Source: Leuconostoc lactis KCTC 3528 = DSM 20202 (GTDB lineage: Bacteria > Bacillota > Bacilli > Lactobacillales > Lactobacillaceae). From it: a stretch of 64,000 bases of DNA. Of this stretch, positions 9,425 to 17,149 are shown in pieces. Below the pieces are notes generated by a model. It saw only the letters and a program-made list of their open reading frames with translations. It did no database searches and was not told the DNA's origin. The position numbers were made by a program, and so were the translations under genes. The first letter of the stretch is position 1, and each line of letters begins with the position of its first letter. Location of the stretch: positions 62,001-126,000 of the forward strand of contig NZ_BMWM01000001.1 in NCBI RefSeq assembly GCF_014651235.1, read 5' to 3'.

Positions 9425-10780
9425 TTATACATCAGCATTAACTGGGTTACTGTGGATTTCCTTAATAAAGGCAACACTTAGCGCACCAAGGAACATCAAG
9501 ATACCAGATACCAAAATCATGACTGGGAAGCTTGAACCTAAAGCTGGGAACAATGCGAAGCTGGCAACTGAAGCCACAATTTGTGGCAAGCAGATTGAGC
9601 CGTTAAACAAGCCCAAGTATGTGCCCATGTGATCACCTGGCAACGCATTTGTCACCATGATGAATGGGTAAGTCATCATACCGGCCCATGAAATACCAAT
9701 TAAGATAAATGACACAATCAACAAGTATTGTGAGTGGACAAAGAATACTGACGCAAAACCAATTGCGCCCAAGAAGAGTGACAAAGCATAACCTAGCTTG
9801 TTACGTGAAGCTGGAATCTTTGACAAAACAAGTGACCAAACGACGGCTGCAACCGCGTAAACGGCTGACATGATACCAAACCAGTTACCACCGTTTTGGT
9901 AACCTGCTGTTGTTGGATCAGTCGCATTGAAAATGTTATCAGCGACCGCACCAGTACCATAAGTCCAAAGGTATTGGAAAGCCATCCAGCAGAAGAATTG
10001 TGTGACTGTGACTGTCCAGAAAGTCTTTGGGGCACGCTTGAGCAAAGAGAAGAAATCACCATTACCATTTTCAGCCGTGTTTAAAGCATAACCATGGTAA
10101 AGTTCGTATGTGGCATCATCATATTCTTTAACATTAAATACGGCGATCAATGAGAAGATAACCAACACAATAGCACCAACATAGAATGAAATGACAACAG
10201 AAGCAGGCACTTCACCCTTTGGCGCCGTGTTAGCAACACCAACTGCTGTAAGCAAGAATGGGAAGATTGTTGCTAAGACTGAACCCGTATTTGAGAGGAA
10301 ACTCTGGATTGCGTAAGCATATGACTTCTGGTCTTCGTTAACCATGTCACCAACAACCATTTTGAAGGGTTGCATCGCCACGTTAGAACTCAAATCCATG
10401 AACAAAATTGCAATGGCACCAAACCATAGCGCAGCCGTTGTTGAGAAGCCAAAGCTACCTGAGTTTGGCAACAAGAACATCACAACAGCTGAGACCGATG
10501 CCCCAACCAATAGGTAAGGCATGCGGCGTCCAAAGCGCTTTGTCCATGTGCGGTCTGAGAAGTAACCCACAATTGGCTGAACAAAGAGTCCAGCAAGTGG
10601 TGGTAGGATAAAGAAGAATCCTAATTTTGTGGGGTCAGCCCCAAGTGTTTGAAAGATACGTCCCATTTGTGAACTCTGCAATGAGAACGCCATCTGTACG
10701 CCTAAGAAACCAAAACTCAACATCCAAATTGTGCTTAATGGCAAATTTGGTAGGCCTTGGCCTTTTTGCTTGCTAACCAT
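9425..10780 (-). CDS. Maltose permease, MFS (SLC45/GPH-like)
   Basis: A 451-residue polytopic membrane protein with twelve predicted helices. The N-terminal LSTIWMLSFGFLGVQMAFSLQ and QPIVGYFSDRTWTKRFGRRMPYLLVGA are the loop motifs of the SLC45-like sugar transporter group seen next to bacterial maltose phosphorylases. It probably brings in maltose by proton symport. It is the first structural gene of the operon, with AAGGAG 7 nt before ATG, and is preceded by the operator-rich promoter. Substrate is inferred from the neighbours only. Confidence 0.88.
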   Translation of the reverse strand: MVSKQKGQGLPNLPLSTIWMLSFGFLGVQMAFSLQSSQMGRIFQTLGADPTKLGFFFILPPLAGLFVQPIVGYFSDRTWTKRFGRRMPYLLVGASVSAVVMFLLPNSGSFGFSTTAALWFGAIAILFMDLSSNVAMQPFKMVVGDMVNEDQKSYAYAIQSFLSNTGSVLATIFPFLLTAVGVANTAPKGEVPASVVISFYVGAIVLVIFSLIAVFNVKEYDDATYELYHGYALNTAENGNGDFFSLLKRAPKTFWTVTVTQFFCWMAFQYLWTYGTGAVADNIFNATDPTTAGYQNGGNWFGIMSAVYAVAAVVWSLVLSKIPASRNKLGYALSLFLGAIGFASVFFVHSQYLLIVSFILIGISWAGMMTYPFIMVTNALPGDHMGTYLGLFNGSICLPQIVASVASFALFPALGSSFPVMILVSGILMFLGALSVAFIKEIHSNPVNADV

Positions 10781-10810
10781 AATCGTCTCCTTAAATAAAA
10801 TATATAATAT

Positions 10811-10885
10811 TGTAAGCGTTTACAGTTATTAGTATAAAACATGCTGTAAAAAAATGAAACCGCTTTCGCGATGTTAACGGTAACA
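10811..10885 (-). promoter_or_regulatory. Maltose operon promoter with three LacI/CcpA-type operators
   Basis: Minus strand -35 TTTCAT (10859-10854), 17-bp spacer, -10 TATACT (10836-10831). Three palindromes with a central CG surround it: TGTAAGCGTTTACA (10811-10824) just downstream of the -10 at the expected transcription start, TGAAACCGCTTTCG (10855-10868) over the -35, and TGTTAACGGTAACA (10872-10885) upstream. All resemble the cre/LacI-family consensus. The downstream site is placed to block transcription; MalR and CcpA are the natural candidates. Confidence 0.75.
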
Positions 10886-10891
10886 TGTTTT

Positions 10892-11836
10892 TTAGTGGCG
10901 CGTTGTGTCTCGAATAATCAAATCTGGCGCTAAACGCTGCATCCCTAGCTCCCCATTATTGAGTTGTAAAAACAAATTATCCACCAAAGCTTGCGCAATT
11001 TGTTCAAAGGGTTGTCGAATCGTCGTTAATTGTGGTGACGTAATTTGATCAATGAAGACGCCATCAAAACCGACCACCCCATACTTATCCGGTATGCCAT
11101 GATTTCGTCCCAATGCTCGGACAACGCCCAAGGCAATCCGGTCGGTTGCACAAACAATACCAGTGTTTTCTGGTAAATGTGGCATCAAATTATCAATCAA
11201 CCGTTCGGCCTCATGCGAATGATTAGCGACCGTATACACCCGCGATACGCGTTTATTCGCAGCCATGGTAGCTAAATAACCCTGTTCGCGTTCGCGCATA
11301 AATGGCAAATCAACCTGCATACCAATGTATATAATTTTGTCATAACCGGCCTGAATCAAATGCTGGGTTGCTAGCGTTGTCCCGAGACGGTTATCACTAT
11401 CCACAAAGGCCATATCATGATCAAGCGGTGATTCCCCATATAAGACAACTGGTACATTTAAGGCCTCTAAAGCGGCCAAATCTGCATGTCGCCAACCACT
11501 CGCAATCACCCCATCAATTTGGTGATTGTCCTGAATTTTGGTACTAATTTGTAAGGTATAGCCTTTTTTATTTAAGAGATCAGCTAGTTGTAGTAATAAA
11601 ATCGCATAGTTTGGTTCAACCGTCACGACATCTTCTAAGACTAGAAATTCAATCACGTAGTGCCGATTTGTCACCAGTGCTTGGGCCATTCGATTCGGTT
11701 GATAACCAACGGCTTCAATTGCTGCGCGGACGGCTTCTCGTACTTCTTTTGAAACTTTCTCCGGATGATTGATCACCCGACTCACTGTCATTTTAGAAAC
11801 ATGCGCACGATGTGCGACATCTGCTAAATTTGCCAT
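10892..11836 (-). CDS. malR: LacI-family transcriptional regulator of the maltose operon
   Basis: A 314-residue LacI/GalR-type repressor. Residues 1-50 form the helix-turn-helix and hinge (ANLADVAHRAHVSKMTVSRVINHP, then VGYQPNRMAQALV), followed by a periplasmic-binding-like effector domain with VIASGWR, VDSDNRLG and VVGFDGV. It lies upstream of the maltose genes on the same strand with 111 bp of operator-rich DNA between. AAAGGAG precedes the ATG, and an extended -10 TGGTAAAAT (-10 at 11872-11867) precedes that. The effector is unknown, probably maltose or a phosphorylated sugar. Confidence 0.92.
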   Translation of the reverse strand: MANLADVAHRAHVSKMTVSRVINHPEKVSKEVREAVRAAIEAVGYQPNRMAQALVTNRHYVIEFLVLEDVVTVEPNYAILLLQLADLLNKKGYTLQISTKIQDNHQIDGVIASGWRHADLAALEALNVPVVLYGESPLDHDMAFVDSDNRLGTTLATQHLIQAGYDKIIYIGMQVDLPFMREREQGYLATMAANKRVSRVYTVANHSHEAERLIDNLMPHLPENTGIVCATDRIALGVVRALGRNHGIPDKYGVVGFDGVFIDQITSPQLTTIRQPFEQIAQALVDNLFLQLNNGELGMQRLAPDLIIRDTTRH

Positions 11837-11923
11837 GTTAACTCCTTTATGTTGCTTATGTTTCTCATTTTACCATGACCCGTCAAGTAAACCACTGCTC
11901 TATATTTTGCCGTTAGAATAAGG

Positions 11924-11929
11924 TATACT
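11924..11929 (+). promoter_or_regulatory. -10 element of the 44-residue small gene
   Basis: TATACT lies 27 bp before the ATG at 11956; a weak AT-rich hexamer (TATATT) sits about 17 bp upstream. It is divergent from the malR promoter. Confidence 0.5.
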
Positions 11930-11955
11930 ATTAGAGACACAAAAGGATGGAAAAT

Positions 11956-12090
11956 ATGGGACGTTATCAGATTGACTTTAAGCAAAAACAAGCCGATGCC
12001 AAATACAAGTCGGGACAACAAACGCAATTAACAAAGGCTGAAAAAATTTCAGCCATCAAGGCAAAATTGACACAGCAAAAAAGCAAGTAA
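11956..12090 (+). CDS. Small hypothetical protein, 44 residues
   Basis: An ATG preceded at 7-nt spacing by AAAGGATGG opens a 44-codon frame beginning MGRYQIDFKQKQADAKYK and ending KLTQQKSK. The protein is rich in Lys and Gln, has no hydrophobic segment and is probably helical and basic. An in-frame ATG three codons earlier lacks room for a Shine-Dalgarno. The gene has its own -10 upstream, and its stop codon lies inside the stem of a strong terminator, so it looks like a complete monocistronic unit. I do not recognise a family. It is too short for most automatic callers. Confidence 0.72.
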   Translation: MGRYQIDFKQKQADAKYKSGQQTQLTKAEKISAIKAKLTQQKSK

Positions 12091-12116
12091 TCCTTATTTA
12101 GGATTACTTGCTTTTT
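12082..12116. terminator. Bidirectional intrinsic terminator
   Basis: Twelve-bp perfect arms AGCAAGTAATCC (12082-12093) and GGATTACTTGCT (12101-12112) with a 7-nt loop, a T-run on the plus side and an A-run that gives six T's on the minus side. It serves the small gene and the converging nitroreductase. Confidence 0.9.
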
Positions 12117-12124
12117 AAATGAGT

Positions 12125-12754
12125 TTAATTAAAAAATTTGAAACGCTCTGCATCGCTCATCATGTCTTTTTCACTAGCAGCTGCTTCAATTGAGCCAAAT
12201 GGCATCTGGGCGCGTAACCGCCAGTTGTCAGGAATATCAAAGGCCGCAGCGACTGCTTCATCAATCAACGGATTGTAGTGTTGCAGTGATGCGCCTAATC
12301 CAGCTTCCGTCAATGCAAGCCAAGTGGCATATTCAGCCATGCCATGCCCTTGTTCTGACCAATCGTAGAAGTTTTCCGCATAAAGTGGAATTTGTTCTTC
12401 ATACATCTTGACCACGTCGGTATCAGTATAGAACAATACTGTTCCGAAACCGGCCTTAAAGGCGTGGTTAATCTTAGACAACGTCTGCTGATACGCTGCT
12501 TCATCTGGCACTTCTTGTTGTAACCGTTGTGCTGTTATATCCCACAACTTTTCATGGGCGTCACCCATCAAAACAACGGCACGAACCGATTGGTTGTTAA
12601 AAGATGTTGGTGACTGCTTCACAGCTGACTTCACCAAATCATATAAAGCTTCAGGCGTTTGTGTAACTTGTCGTCCTAACGCATAGATTGAGCGACGTTT
12701 TGTTTGTAGATCCGTAAAAGACATGGTGTATGTTTTATAGCAGGGCCAAACCAT
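12125..12754 (-). CDS. Nitroreductase family protein (Frm2/CinD-like)
   Basis: FMN-dependent nitroreductase-fold protein of about 209 residues. It has RRSIYALG, SPTSFNNQSVRAVVL (FMN phosphate site), the long helix HGMAEYATWLALTEAGLGASLQHYNP and a C-terminal MPFGSIEA, the pattern of the Frm2/HBN1/CinD branch, which reduces nitro compounds or quinones and is often stress- or copper-induced. The start at 12754 is chosen because AAAGG lies 7 nt before it; the family more often begins at MSFTDL ten residues later, which has no Shine-Dalgarno. Transcription starts inside or just before a perfect palindrome (see the operator entry), so regulation by a dedicated repressor is likely. Confidence 0.88.
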   Translation of the reverse strand: MVWPCYKTYTMSFTDLQTKRRSIYALGRQVTQTPEALYDLVKSAVKQSPTSFNNQSVRAVVLMGDAHEKLWDITAQRLQQEVPDEAAYQQTLSKINHAFKAGFGTVLFYTDTDVVKMYEEQIPLYAENFYDWSEQGHGMAEYATWLALTEAGLGASLQHYNPLIDEAVAAAFDIPDNWRLRAQMPFGSIEAAASEKDMMSDAERFKFFN

Positions 12755-12772
12755 ACTATTACCTTTGCAATA

Positions 12773-12824
12773 AACTATCACTTTGTGATAGTTCTATCAT
12801 ACCAACTGACTTAAAATAAGTAAA
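12773..12824 (-). promoter_or_regulatory. Nitroreductase promoter with palindromic operator
   Basis: Minus strand -35 TTTACT (12824-12819), 17-bp spacer, -10 TATGAT (12801-12796). Directly downstream, at the expected transcription start, lies a perfect inverted repeat with arms AACTATCAC and GTGATAGTT separated by 3 bp (12773-12793). The symmetry and position fit a repressor site. No regulator gene is adjacent. Confidence 0.7.
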
Positions 12825-12834
12825 CAGCGGCCAC

Positions 12835-13359
12835 TTATAATACCAGTTGATAAGCCCAACGGATGTTGCGATCTTCACCTTCTTGGATGTACACATGCCC
12901 TTGTTTTTGAAAACCATTACCAGTAATCACGGCTTGCATGGCAAAGTTTTCTGGATGCGTATCAATTCTAAAATCGCGTTGATTTTGTGCGTAAAAGTAT
13001 GATAAAATTGCTGTCATAAAACGCTGAGCAAGTTTTTGACCACGGAATTCATTTGACATCGCAAAGCGATGTAGCGTGACATAGCATTTATCATCATTCT
13101 GCCATTGGCCAGCCTCGATTACACCATAAACTGGATCTTCTCCGACAATGACGGCCGCGTAGCCAGCAATTGTTTCATCCACAACGAGCACATAACCTTG
13201 TTTTAACTCTAAATCGGTAGCAATTGTATCTTGATTGGGATACCCCATTTGCCATTGGTTAAGGCCTTGTTGCTTCAAATACTCTCGTCCATTATCGATG
13301 ATTGCTTTGATGTCGTGCAAGTCATCTGCGTGCGCTTGGCGCATGTATACTGCTGGCAT
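12835..13359 (-). CDS. GNAT family N-acetyltransferase
   Basis: A 174-residue GNAT fold. Beta-4 and the acetyl-CoA loop are seen as LHRFAMSNEFRGQKLAQRFM (about 104-123), followed by the DTHPENFAMQAVITGNGFQKQGHVYI C-terminal motif common to this family in lactobacilli. The acceptor substrate cannot be told from sequence. It is probably expressed alone: an unusually long 220-bp region lies upstream and its ATG has no strong Shine-Dalgarno. Confidence 0.88.
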   Translation of the reverse strand: MPAVYMRQAHADDLHDIKAIIDNGREYLKQQGLNQWQMGYPNQDTIATDLELKQGYVLVVDETIAGYAAVIVGEDPVYGVIEAGQWQNDDKCYVTLHRFAMSNEFRGQKLAQRFMTAILSYFYAQNQRDFRIDTHPENFAMQAVITGNGFQKQGHVYIQEGEDRNIRWAYQLVL

Positions 13360-13580
13360 ATTTCCAAAGTATTCAGGGAATATTCTTTAACCCTCACGTT
13401 TATTCAACTCCATGGTCTGACTCATTCACGTCGTCATTGATTGCCCGAATACGTTTCCTCCATTTTGGTAGTTCATTCCAAATTAACACAGCTGCTTTGT
13501 CATAAAACTGACAAAACAGCTGAGTTAATCATTTAATTCTACCATGATAGCCAGCAAAAAAAAAACAAGTTTATGCACCT
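13360..13580 (-). other. Unexplained 221-bp intergenic region with a strong hairpin and an open frame
   Basis: On the minus strand this holds T10 (13570-13561) just after the aminotransferase gene, a TAGAAT -10-like hexamer, and a hairpin with CAGCTG and TTTGTC paired to GACAAA and CAGCTG (about 13493-13527). An open frame without a good start then ends in a charged segment (ELPKWRKRIRAINDD). A GGAGG near 13458 has no start codon at proper distance. It could be a structured leader of the GNAT gene or the remnant of a small gene. Confidence 0.35.
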
Positions 13581-14780
13581 TTAAACAGCTGTTGCGCGCG
13601 CCGAAGTGTCAAAGCTTTTCAAACGCGACATGGCGTCAACCAGCATGGCCATGCTCGCCGCATAACTGATGCGAATATAACCTTCGCCACCAGGCCCAAA
13701 ACCGGAACCCGCCACAACAGCAAGCCGTTCTCGAGCTACTAATTCATTGGCAAACACCACGTCATCTTGGCCTAAATCAGCTGGAATTTTAGCAAAAATA
13801 TAAAAGGCACCGTTTGGACGCACCATATCAAAGCCAAGAGCCGTCAATTCAGTGACTAAAAAGTCACGCCGTGCCTGATAGGCCGCCTTCATACGCTGGG
13901 TATCCGCCAAACTACGCGCACAATTGAAAGCTTCGGTCGCCGCGGCCATCGCCGGATTAGATGGGGTCATAATCACAAATCCGTGGACTTTATTAATCTG
14001 AGCAATTAACGCTGCTGGCCCAGCCAAAATCCCAATGCGATAACCCGTCATAGCGTGTGATTTGGACACACCATTCACAACAATGGTTTGTTGTGGCAAA
14101 TAAGTCGCCATGGAGGCGTGTTCCCCTTCATATTGTAGTTCTGAATAAATTTCATCTGAAATCACCAAAACAGACGTTTCTTTTAGCACGTCCGCTAACG
14201 CCTGCATTTCTGCTGCCGTATAAGTCGCTCCCGTCGGATTCGATGGATTGGTTAGGAGTAAGACTTTGATGCGGGGATGCGTTGCTAACACCGCGCGCAA
14301 ACGCTGTGGGGTTAAAATAAAATCATCCTGCGACACATCAACTAATAACGGCTCGCCACCATTGAGGTGTGTCATTTCGGCATATACTGGGTAAGCTGGT
14401 GTGGGAATTAACACCTCATCGCCTGGATTTAAGACCGCTGAGAGAATTGTAAACAGGCCCTCAGTGGCACCAACGGTTGTTAAAATTTCCGTGGTTGCGT
14501 TGTAATTTAATTGGTAGCGTTCAGCCAAAAATTGCTGAGCTGCCTGTCGCAAAGCCAGTGAGCCCGCAGAGACCGAATAATGAGAATCATCCGCTTCAAT
14601 GGCAGCCACAGCGGCAGCTTTAATATGGTCTGGGACTGGAAAATCAGGTTCACCAATTGTTAACTTTAAGATATTTGGCAAATGACTGACTTGTTCACTA
14701 AAGGTGTGAATTGGACTAGGGACTACTTGTTGCAAACGATCAGAAAAAATGTTTGCTAGTGCAGGATTCCTTTCAACCAT
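13581..14780 (-). CDS. Aminotransferase class I/II (PatA/AraT-like)
   Basis: PLP-dependent fold-type I enzyme of 399 residues. It shows LTIGEPDFPVPDHI near the N terminus, NPSNPTGATY (substrate/PLP contact), ISDEIYSELQY (Asp-x-x-Tyr pair) and the PLP lysine in VNGVSKSHAMTGYRIG (about residue 240), with a C-terminal Arg in GYIRISYA. It belongs near the PatA/AraT aminotransferases of lactobacilli that act on aromatic amino acids, aspartate or N-acetyl-diaminopimelate. GAGG lies 7 nt before the ATG. It stands alone between two weakly or strongly terminated genes; its exact amino acid substrate is open. Confidence 0.9.
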   Translation of the reverse strand: MVERNPALANIFSDRLQQVVPSPIHTFSEQVSHLPNILKLTIGEPDFPVPDHIKAAAVAAIEADDSHYSVSAGSLALRQAAQQFLAERYQLNYNATTEILTTVGATEGLFTILSAVLNPGDEVLIPTPAYPVYAEMTHLNGGEPLLVDVSQDDFILTPQRLRAVLATHPRIKVLLLTNPSNPTGATYTAAEMQALADVLKETSVLVISDEIYSELQYEGEHASMATYLPQQTIVVNGVSKSHAMTGYRIGILAGPAALIAQINKVHGFVIMTPSNPAMAAATEAFNCARSLADTQRMKAAYQARRDFLVTELTALGFDMVRPNGAFYIFAKIPADLGQDDVVFANELVARERLAVVAGSGFGPGGEGYIRISYAASMAMLVDAMSRLKSFDTSARATAV

Positions 14781-14865
14781 AGTTACGCCTCATTTCTTAC
14801 ATATTCAATATTGTTAACCATTCTACCAATATCATACAAAAAAACACGGGTGATCACGTAAAAAT

Positions 14866-14906
14866 AAAAAAGCAAAATTTATGCAGGTTGCACAAATTTT
14901 GCTTTA
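14866..14906 (-). terminator. Intrinsic terminator of the RNA methyltransferase gene
   Basis: A 16-bp nearly perfect stem (AAGCAAAATTTATGCA against its complement, one C·A position) closes on a 3-nt loop at 14886-14888, with a T-run on the minus side just after the stop codon at 14910. Confidence 0.85.
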
Positions 14907-14909
14907 TTT

Positions 14910-16043
14910 TTATTTGGCACGCTTGCCCCAATACTGGAAGTAATCGACGCGCAATGCCCCGTTGTAGAGCTTACGACTCTTCGTTGCTTTCTCACCATAA
15001 GCATTTTCAAAGTCTAAATCACTCGTTAAAATATACTTACTCCAACTTGGCAATTGGCGATAAACATCCCCCATTTGCGCATATAGTTCATGCGCTGCAT
15101 CTAATTCACCCAAGCGTTCACCGTATGGTGGGTTGGCTACAATTACGCCATTTTCTTTGTCTGTCGTCCAATCCTTGGCCGCCAGTTGCTTAAAGACAAT
15201 ATCTTGTCCAAGGCCGGCATGCTTAGCATTTTCAATCGCGATTTGTACCATATTTTCATCGATATCAAAGCCTTGAATATCCAATGTCCGGTCATAATCT
15301 GCTTGTGCTTCTGCCTCATCACGTACTGTATCAGATAATGTCTTATCAAACCAATCCATTTGCTCAATATCAAAGTCACGAATTAAGCCAGGCGCAATAT
15401 TTCGGCCAATCAAGGCGGCTTCAATTGCTAATGTCCCAGACCCCGTCGTTGGATCGACAAATGGTCGATCTGGATGCCAATTCGTCAACAAAACCAACGC
15501 TGCGGCAAAGTTTTCCTTTAACGGCGCCCCACCTTTATTGACACGATAGCCACGTTTAAACAATGATGGGCCTGTCGTATCCAATGTGACAATCACATGA
15601 TCCTTGTCGATCATGACTTCAAGCTGCGCAAAGTAGCCATTTTCAGGTAAACGTGTCCGAATATGGTACGCTTCTTGTAAGCGATTAACGATCGCCTTTT
15701 TCGTAATGGCTTGCACGTCTGGTACACTAAAGAGTTCTGACTTCTTAGACCGTCCGGCCACTGGGAATTCTGAATCGTAGTTCAGATAATCTTCCCATGG
15801 CAAGGCTTTGACGCCTTCAAATAAGTCGTCAAATGTTGTCGCATCAAATTCACCAACGATGATTTTCACACGGTCAGCTGTTCGTAACCAAATATTAGTG
15901 TTTAAAATGTCACGCGCTGTGCCATCAAAACGGACACGATAATTTTCGACCTTTGGGTCATAACCCAAGCGTTCTAATTCTTTGCCGACTAATGACTCAA
16001 GACCTGCTGCAGCAGTCGCCATTAAATGATATGTTTTTTCCAT
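14910..16043 (-). CDS. THUMP-domain class I SAM-dependent RNA methyltransferase (YpsC/RlmL-like)
   Basis: A 377-residue protein with an N-terminal ferredoxin-like/THUMP RNA-binding region (about 1-155) and a Rossmann methyltransferase domain with DPTTGSGTLAIEAALIG (SAM motif I, about 205) and the NPPYGERLG catalytic motif (about 306) of N2-guanine methyltransferases. It matches Bacillus YpsC and the N-terminal half of E. coli RlmL, which methylates 23S rRNA. AAGGA stands 6 nt before ATG. It is divergent from the next gene and ends on a strong terminator. Confidence 0.92.
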   Translation of the reverse strand: MEKTYHLMATAAAGLESLVGKELERLGYDPKVENYRVRFDGTARDILNTNIWLRTADRVKIIVGEFDATTFDDLFEGVKALPWEDYLNYDSEFPVAGRSKKSELFSVPDVQAITKKAIVNRLQEAYHIRTRLPENGYFAQLEVMIDKDHVIVTLDTTGPSLFKRGYRVNKGGAPLKENFAAALVLLTNWHPDRPFVDPTTGSGTLAIEAALIGRNIAPGLIRDFDIEQMDWFDKTLSDTVRDEAEAQADYDRTLDIQGFDIDENMVQIAIENAKHAGLGQDIVFKQLAAKDWTTDKENGVIVANPPYGERLGELDAAHELYAQMGDVYRQLPSWSKYILTSDLDFENAYGEKATKSRKLYNGALRVDYFQYWGKRAK

Positions 16044-16102
16044 TTGTTTTCCTTTATACTAATTAAGTCACATCACGTGACGATAGGTAGGTTTAATTGC
16101 AC

Positions 16103-16387
16103 ATGAAATTGATTGATTTAACACAACTCACACACTATATGTCCCCAAAAAGTCGTTTATATTGGCAAGATGCGTCAGCAATTTTACCCGTTGCCCAGGT
16201 TAAATTTGCCACATCTGGTCCCAATTTGATGATCGTGACCGGCCAGCATCCCATGACGTTATCCCAATTGCAAACGCGCCTGCAAGATATGAGCAGCGAA
16301 ACACAATTATTTGCGCCAGATGGCCAACCAATTTTTGGGTTTCACTTACAGTTAGAACACCCCGTCCCACACATTATTTTAAAATAA
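16103..16387 (+). CDS. Hypothetical protein, 94 residues
   Basis: A small acidic-to-neutral soluble protein (starting MKLIDLTQLTHYMSPKSR, ending PVPHIILK) with no signal or membrane segment. The ATG at 16103 has AGGTAGG 11 nt upstream; a TTG at 16097 would add two residues with closer spacing. I recognise no domain. It runs convergently into dnaD and their last codons overlap by 9 bp, leaving no room for a terminator, so the two mRNAs have complementary 3' ends. The promoter must lie in the 59 bp shared with the divergent methyltransferase gene, where GTCAC-ATCAC-GTGAC forms a palindrome. Confidence 0.7.
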   Translation: MKLIDLTQLTHYMSPKSRLYWQDASAILPVAQVKFATSGPNLMIVTGQHPMTLSQLQTRLQDMSSETQLFAPDGQPIFGFHLQLEHPVPHIILK

Positions 16388-17017
16388 ATTGTCATATGTG
16401 TAGGTTACGCCGCGCCGCTTTTGCTTTGCAATTTGCGCTTGGGTGGCTGTTTTAACGTTATCCCGTTGCCAATTCACCAAAATTGTTTCAATATAACGTA
16501 AACTACGCGCATTGTTGGCAACAGCTTCTTGAATGGCTAATAACATCAAGTCTGGTTCAAAATGATCTTGATCAAACCAGTGGCCAACCGTCTGCATTTC
16601 CATCGGTGTCAATGGCCGGCCAAATTCAGCCTCCAACGTTTGGAAAATCTCACGGCGCGTCGATTTCCCATCAGACATGATGGGTTGCACACTAATTTGT
16701 TGCCCTTGCAGCAATTTGGCAATCATCGGCGTGAAATCATACGTTTCTACTTGTTTCGTGGTCGCAGCAATCACCATCAGCTCACGCGTAATCAAACTTT
16801 TCAAGCGGGCAACCACGACATTTTCAGTCACGTGTAAAATTTGCGCTAAAATTTTAGGCGTCGCAGCATCCCCTTGGCTTTGGATACGTGTTACCTGTAA
16901 ATATAAGGCTAAATCATCATTATCCATCCCAATTTCTTGGTAGTGTTGCAACAAATCATTACTAATTGCCGTTTGACCTGCTTGAATATATTGCTGTAAT
17001 CGTTGATCTAATACCAT
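16379..17017 (-). CDS. dnaD: DNA replication initiation protein DnaD
   Basis: A 212-residue protein with a winged-helix N-terminal domain (about 15-105, LALYLQVTRIQSQGD then VTENVVVARLKSLITRELM) and a C-terminal DnaD/DnaB2 domain with FGRPLTPMEMQTVGHW and the conserved helix RYIETILVNWQRDNVKT. DnaD acts with DnaB and DnaI in loading the replicative helicase at primosomes in Firmicutes. The dinG-ypmB-aspB-asnS-dnaD order is the Bacillus one. A terminator separates it from asnS, so it should have its own promoter in the short space 17018-17049. Confidence 0.93.
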   Translation of the reverse strand: MVLDQRLQQYIQAGQTAISNDLLQHYQEIGMDNDDLALYLQVTRIQSQGDAATPKILAQILHVTENVVVARLKSLITRELMVIAATTKQVETYDFTPMIAKLLQGQQISVQPIMSDGKSTRREIFQTLEAEFGRPLTPMEMQTVGHWFDQDHFEPDLMLLAIQEAVANNARSLRYIETILVNWQRDNVKTATQAQIAKQKRRGVTYTYDNLF

Positions 17018-17049
17018 CTGTCAACCTACTTTAATTCCAATACCGTTAT

Positions 17050-17081
17050 AAAAACGTCCAAGTTAAGCTTGGACGTTTTTA
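17050..17081 (-). terminator. Intrinsic terminator after asnS
   Basis: Twelve-bp perfect arms AAAACGTCCAAG (17051-17062) and CTTGGACGTTTT (17068-17079) with a 5-nt loop and a T-run on the minus side, about 70 bp past the asnS stop and just before dnaD. Confidence 0.88.
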
Positions 17082-17149
17082 TCATCTACTTTAGTCTAAC
17101 ATGTTTTGATCAGGGACGCTGAACAAAAGCTGTCTTCGCCCTTTAAAAA

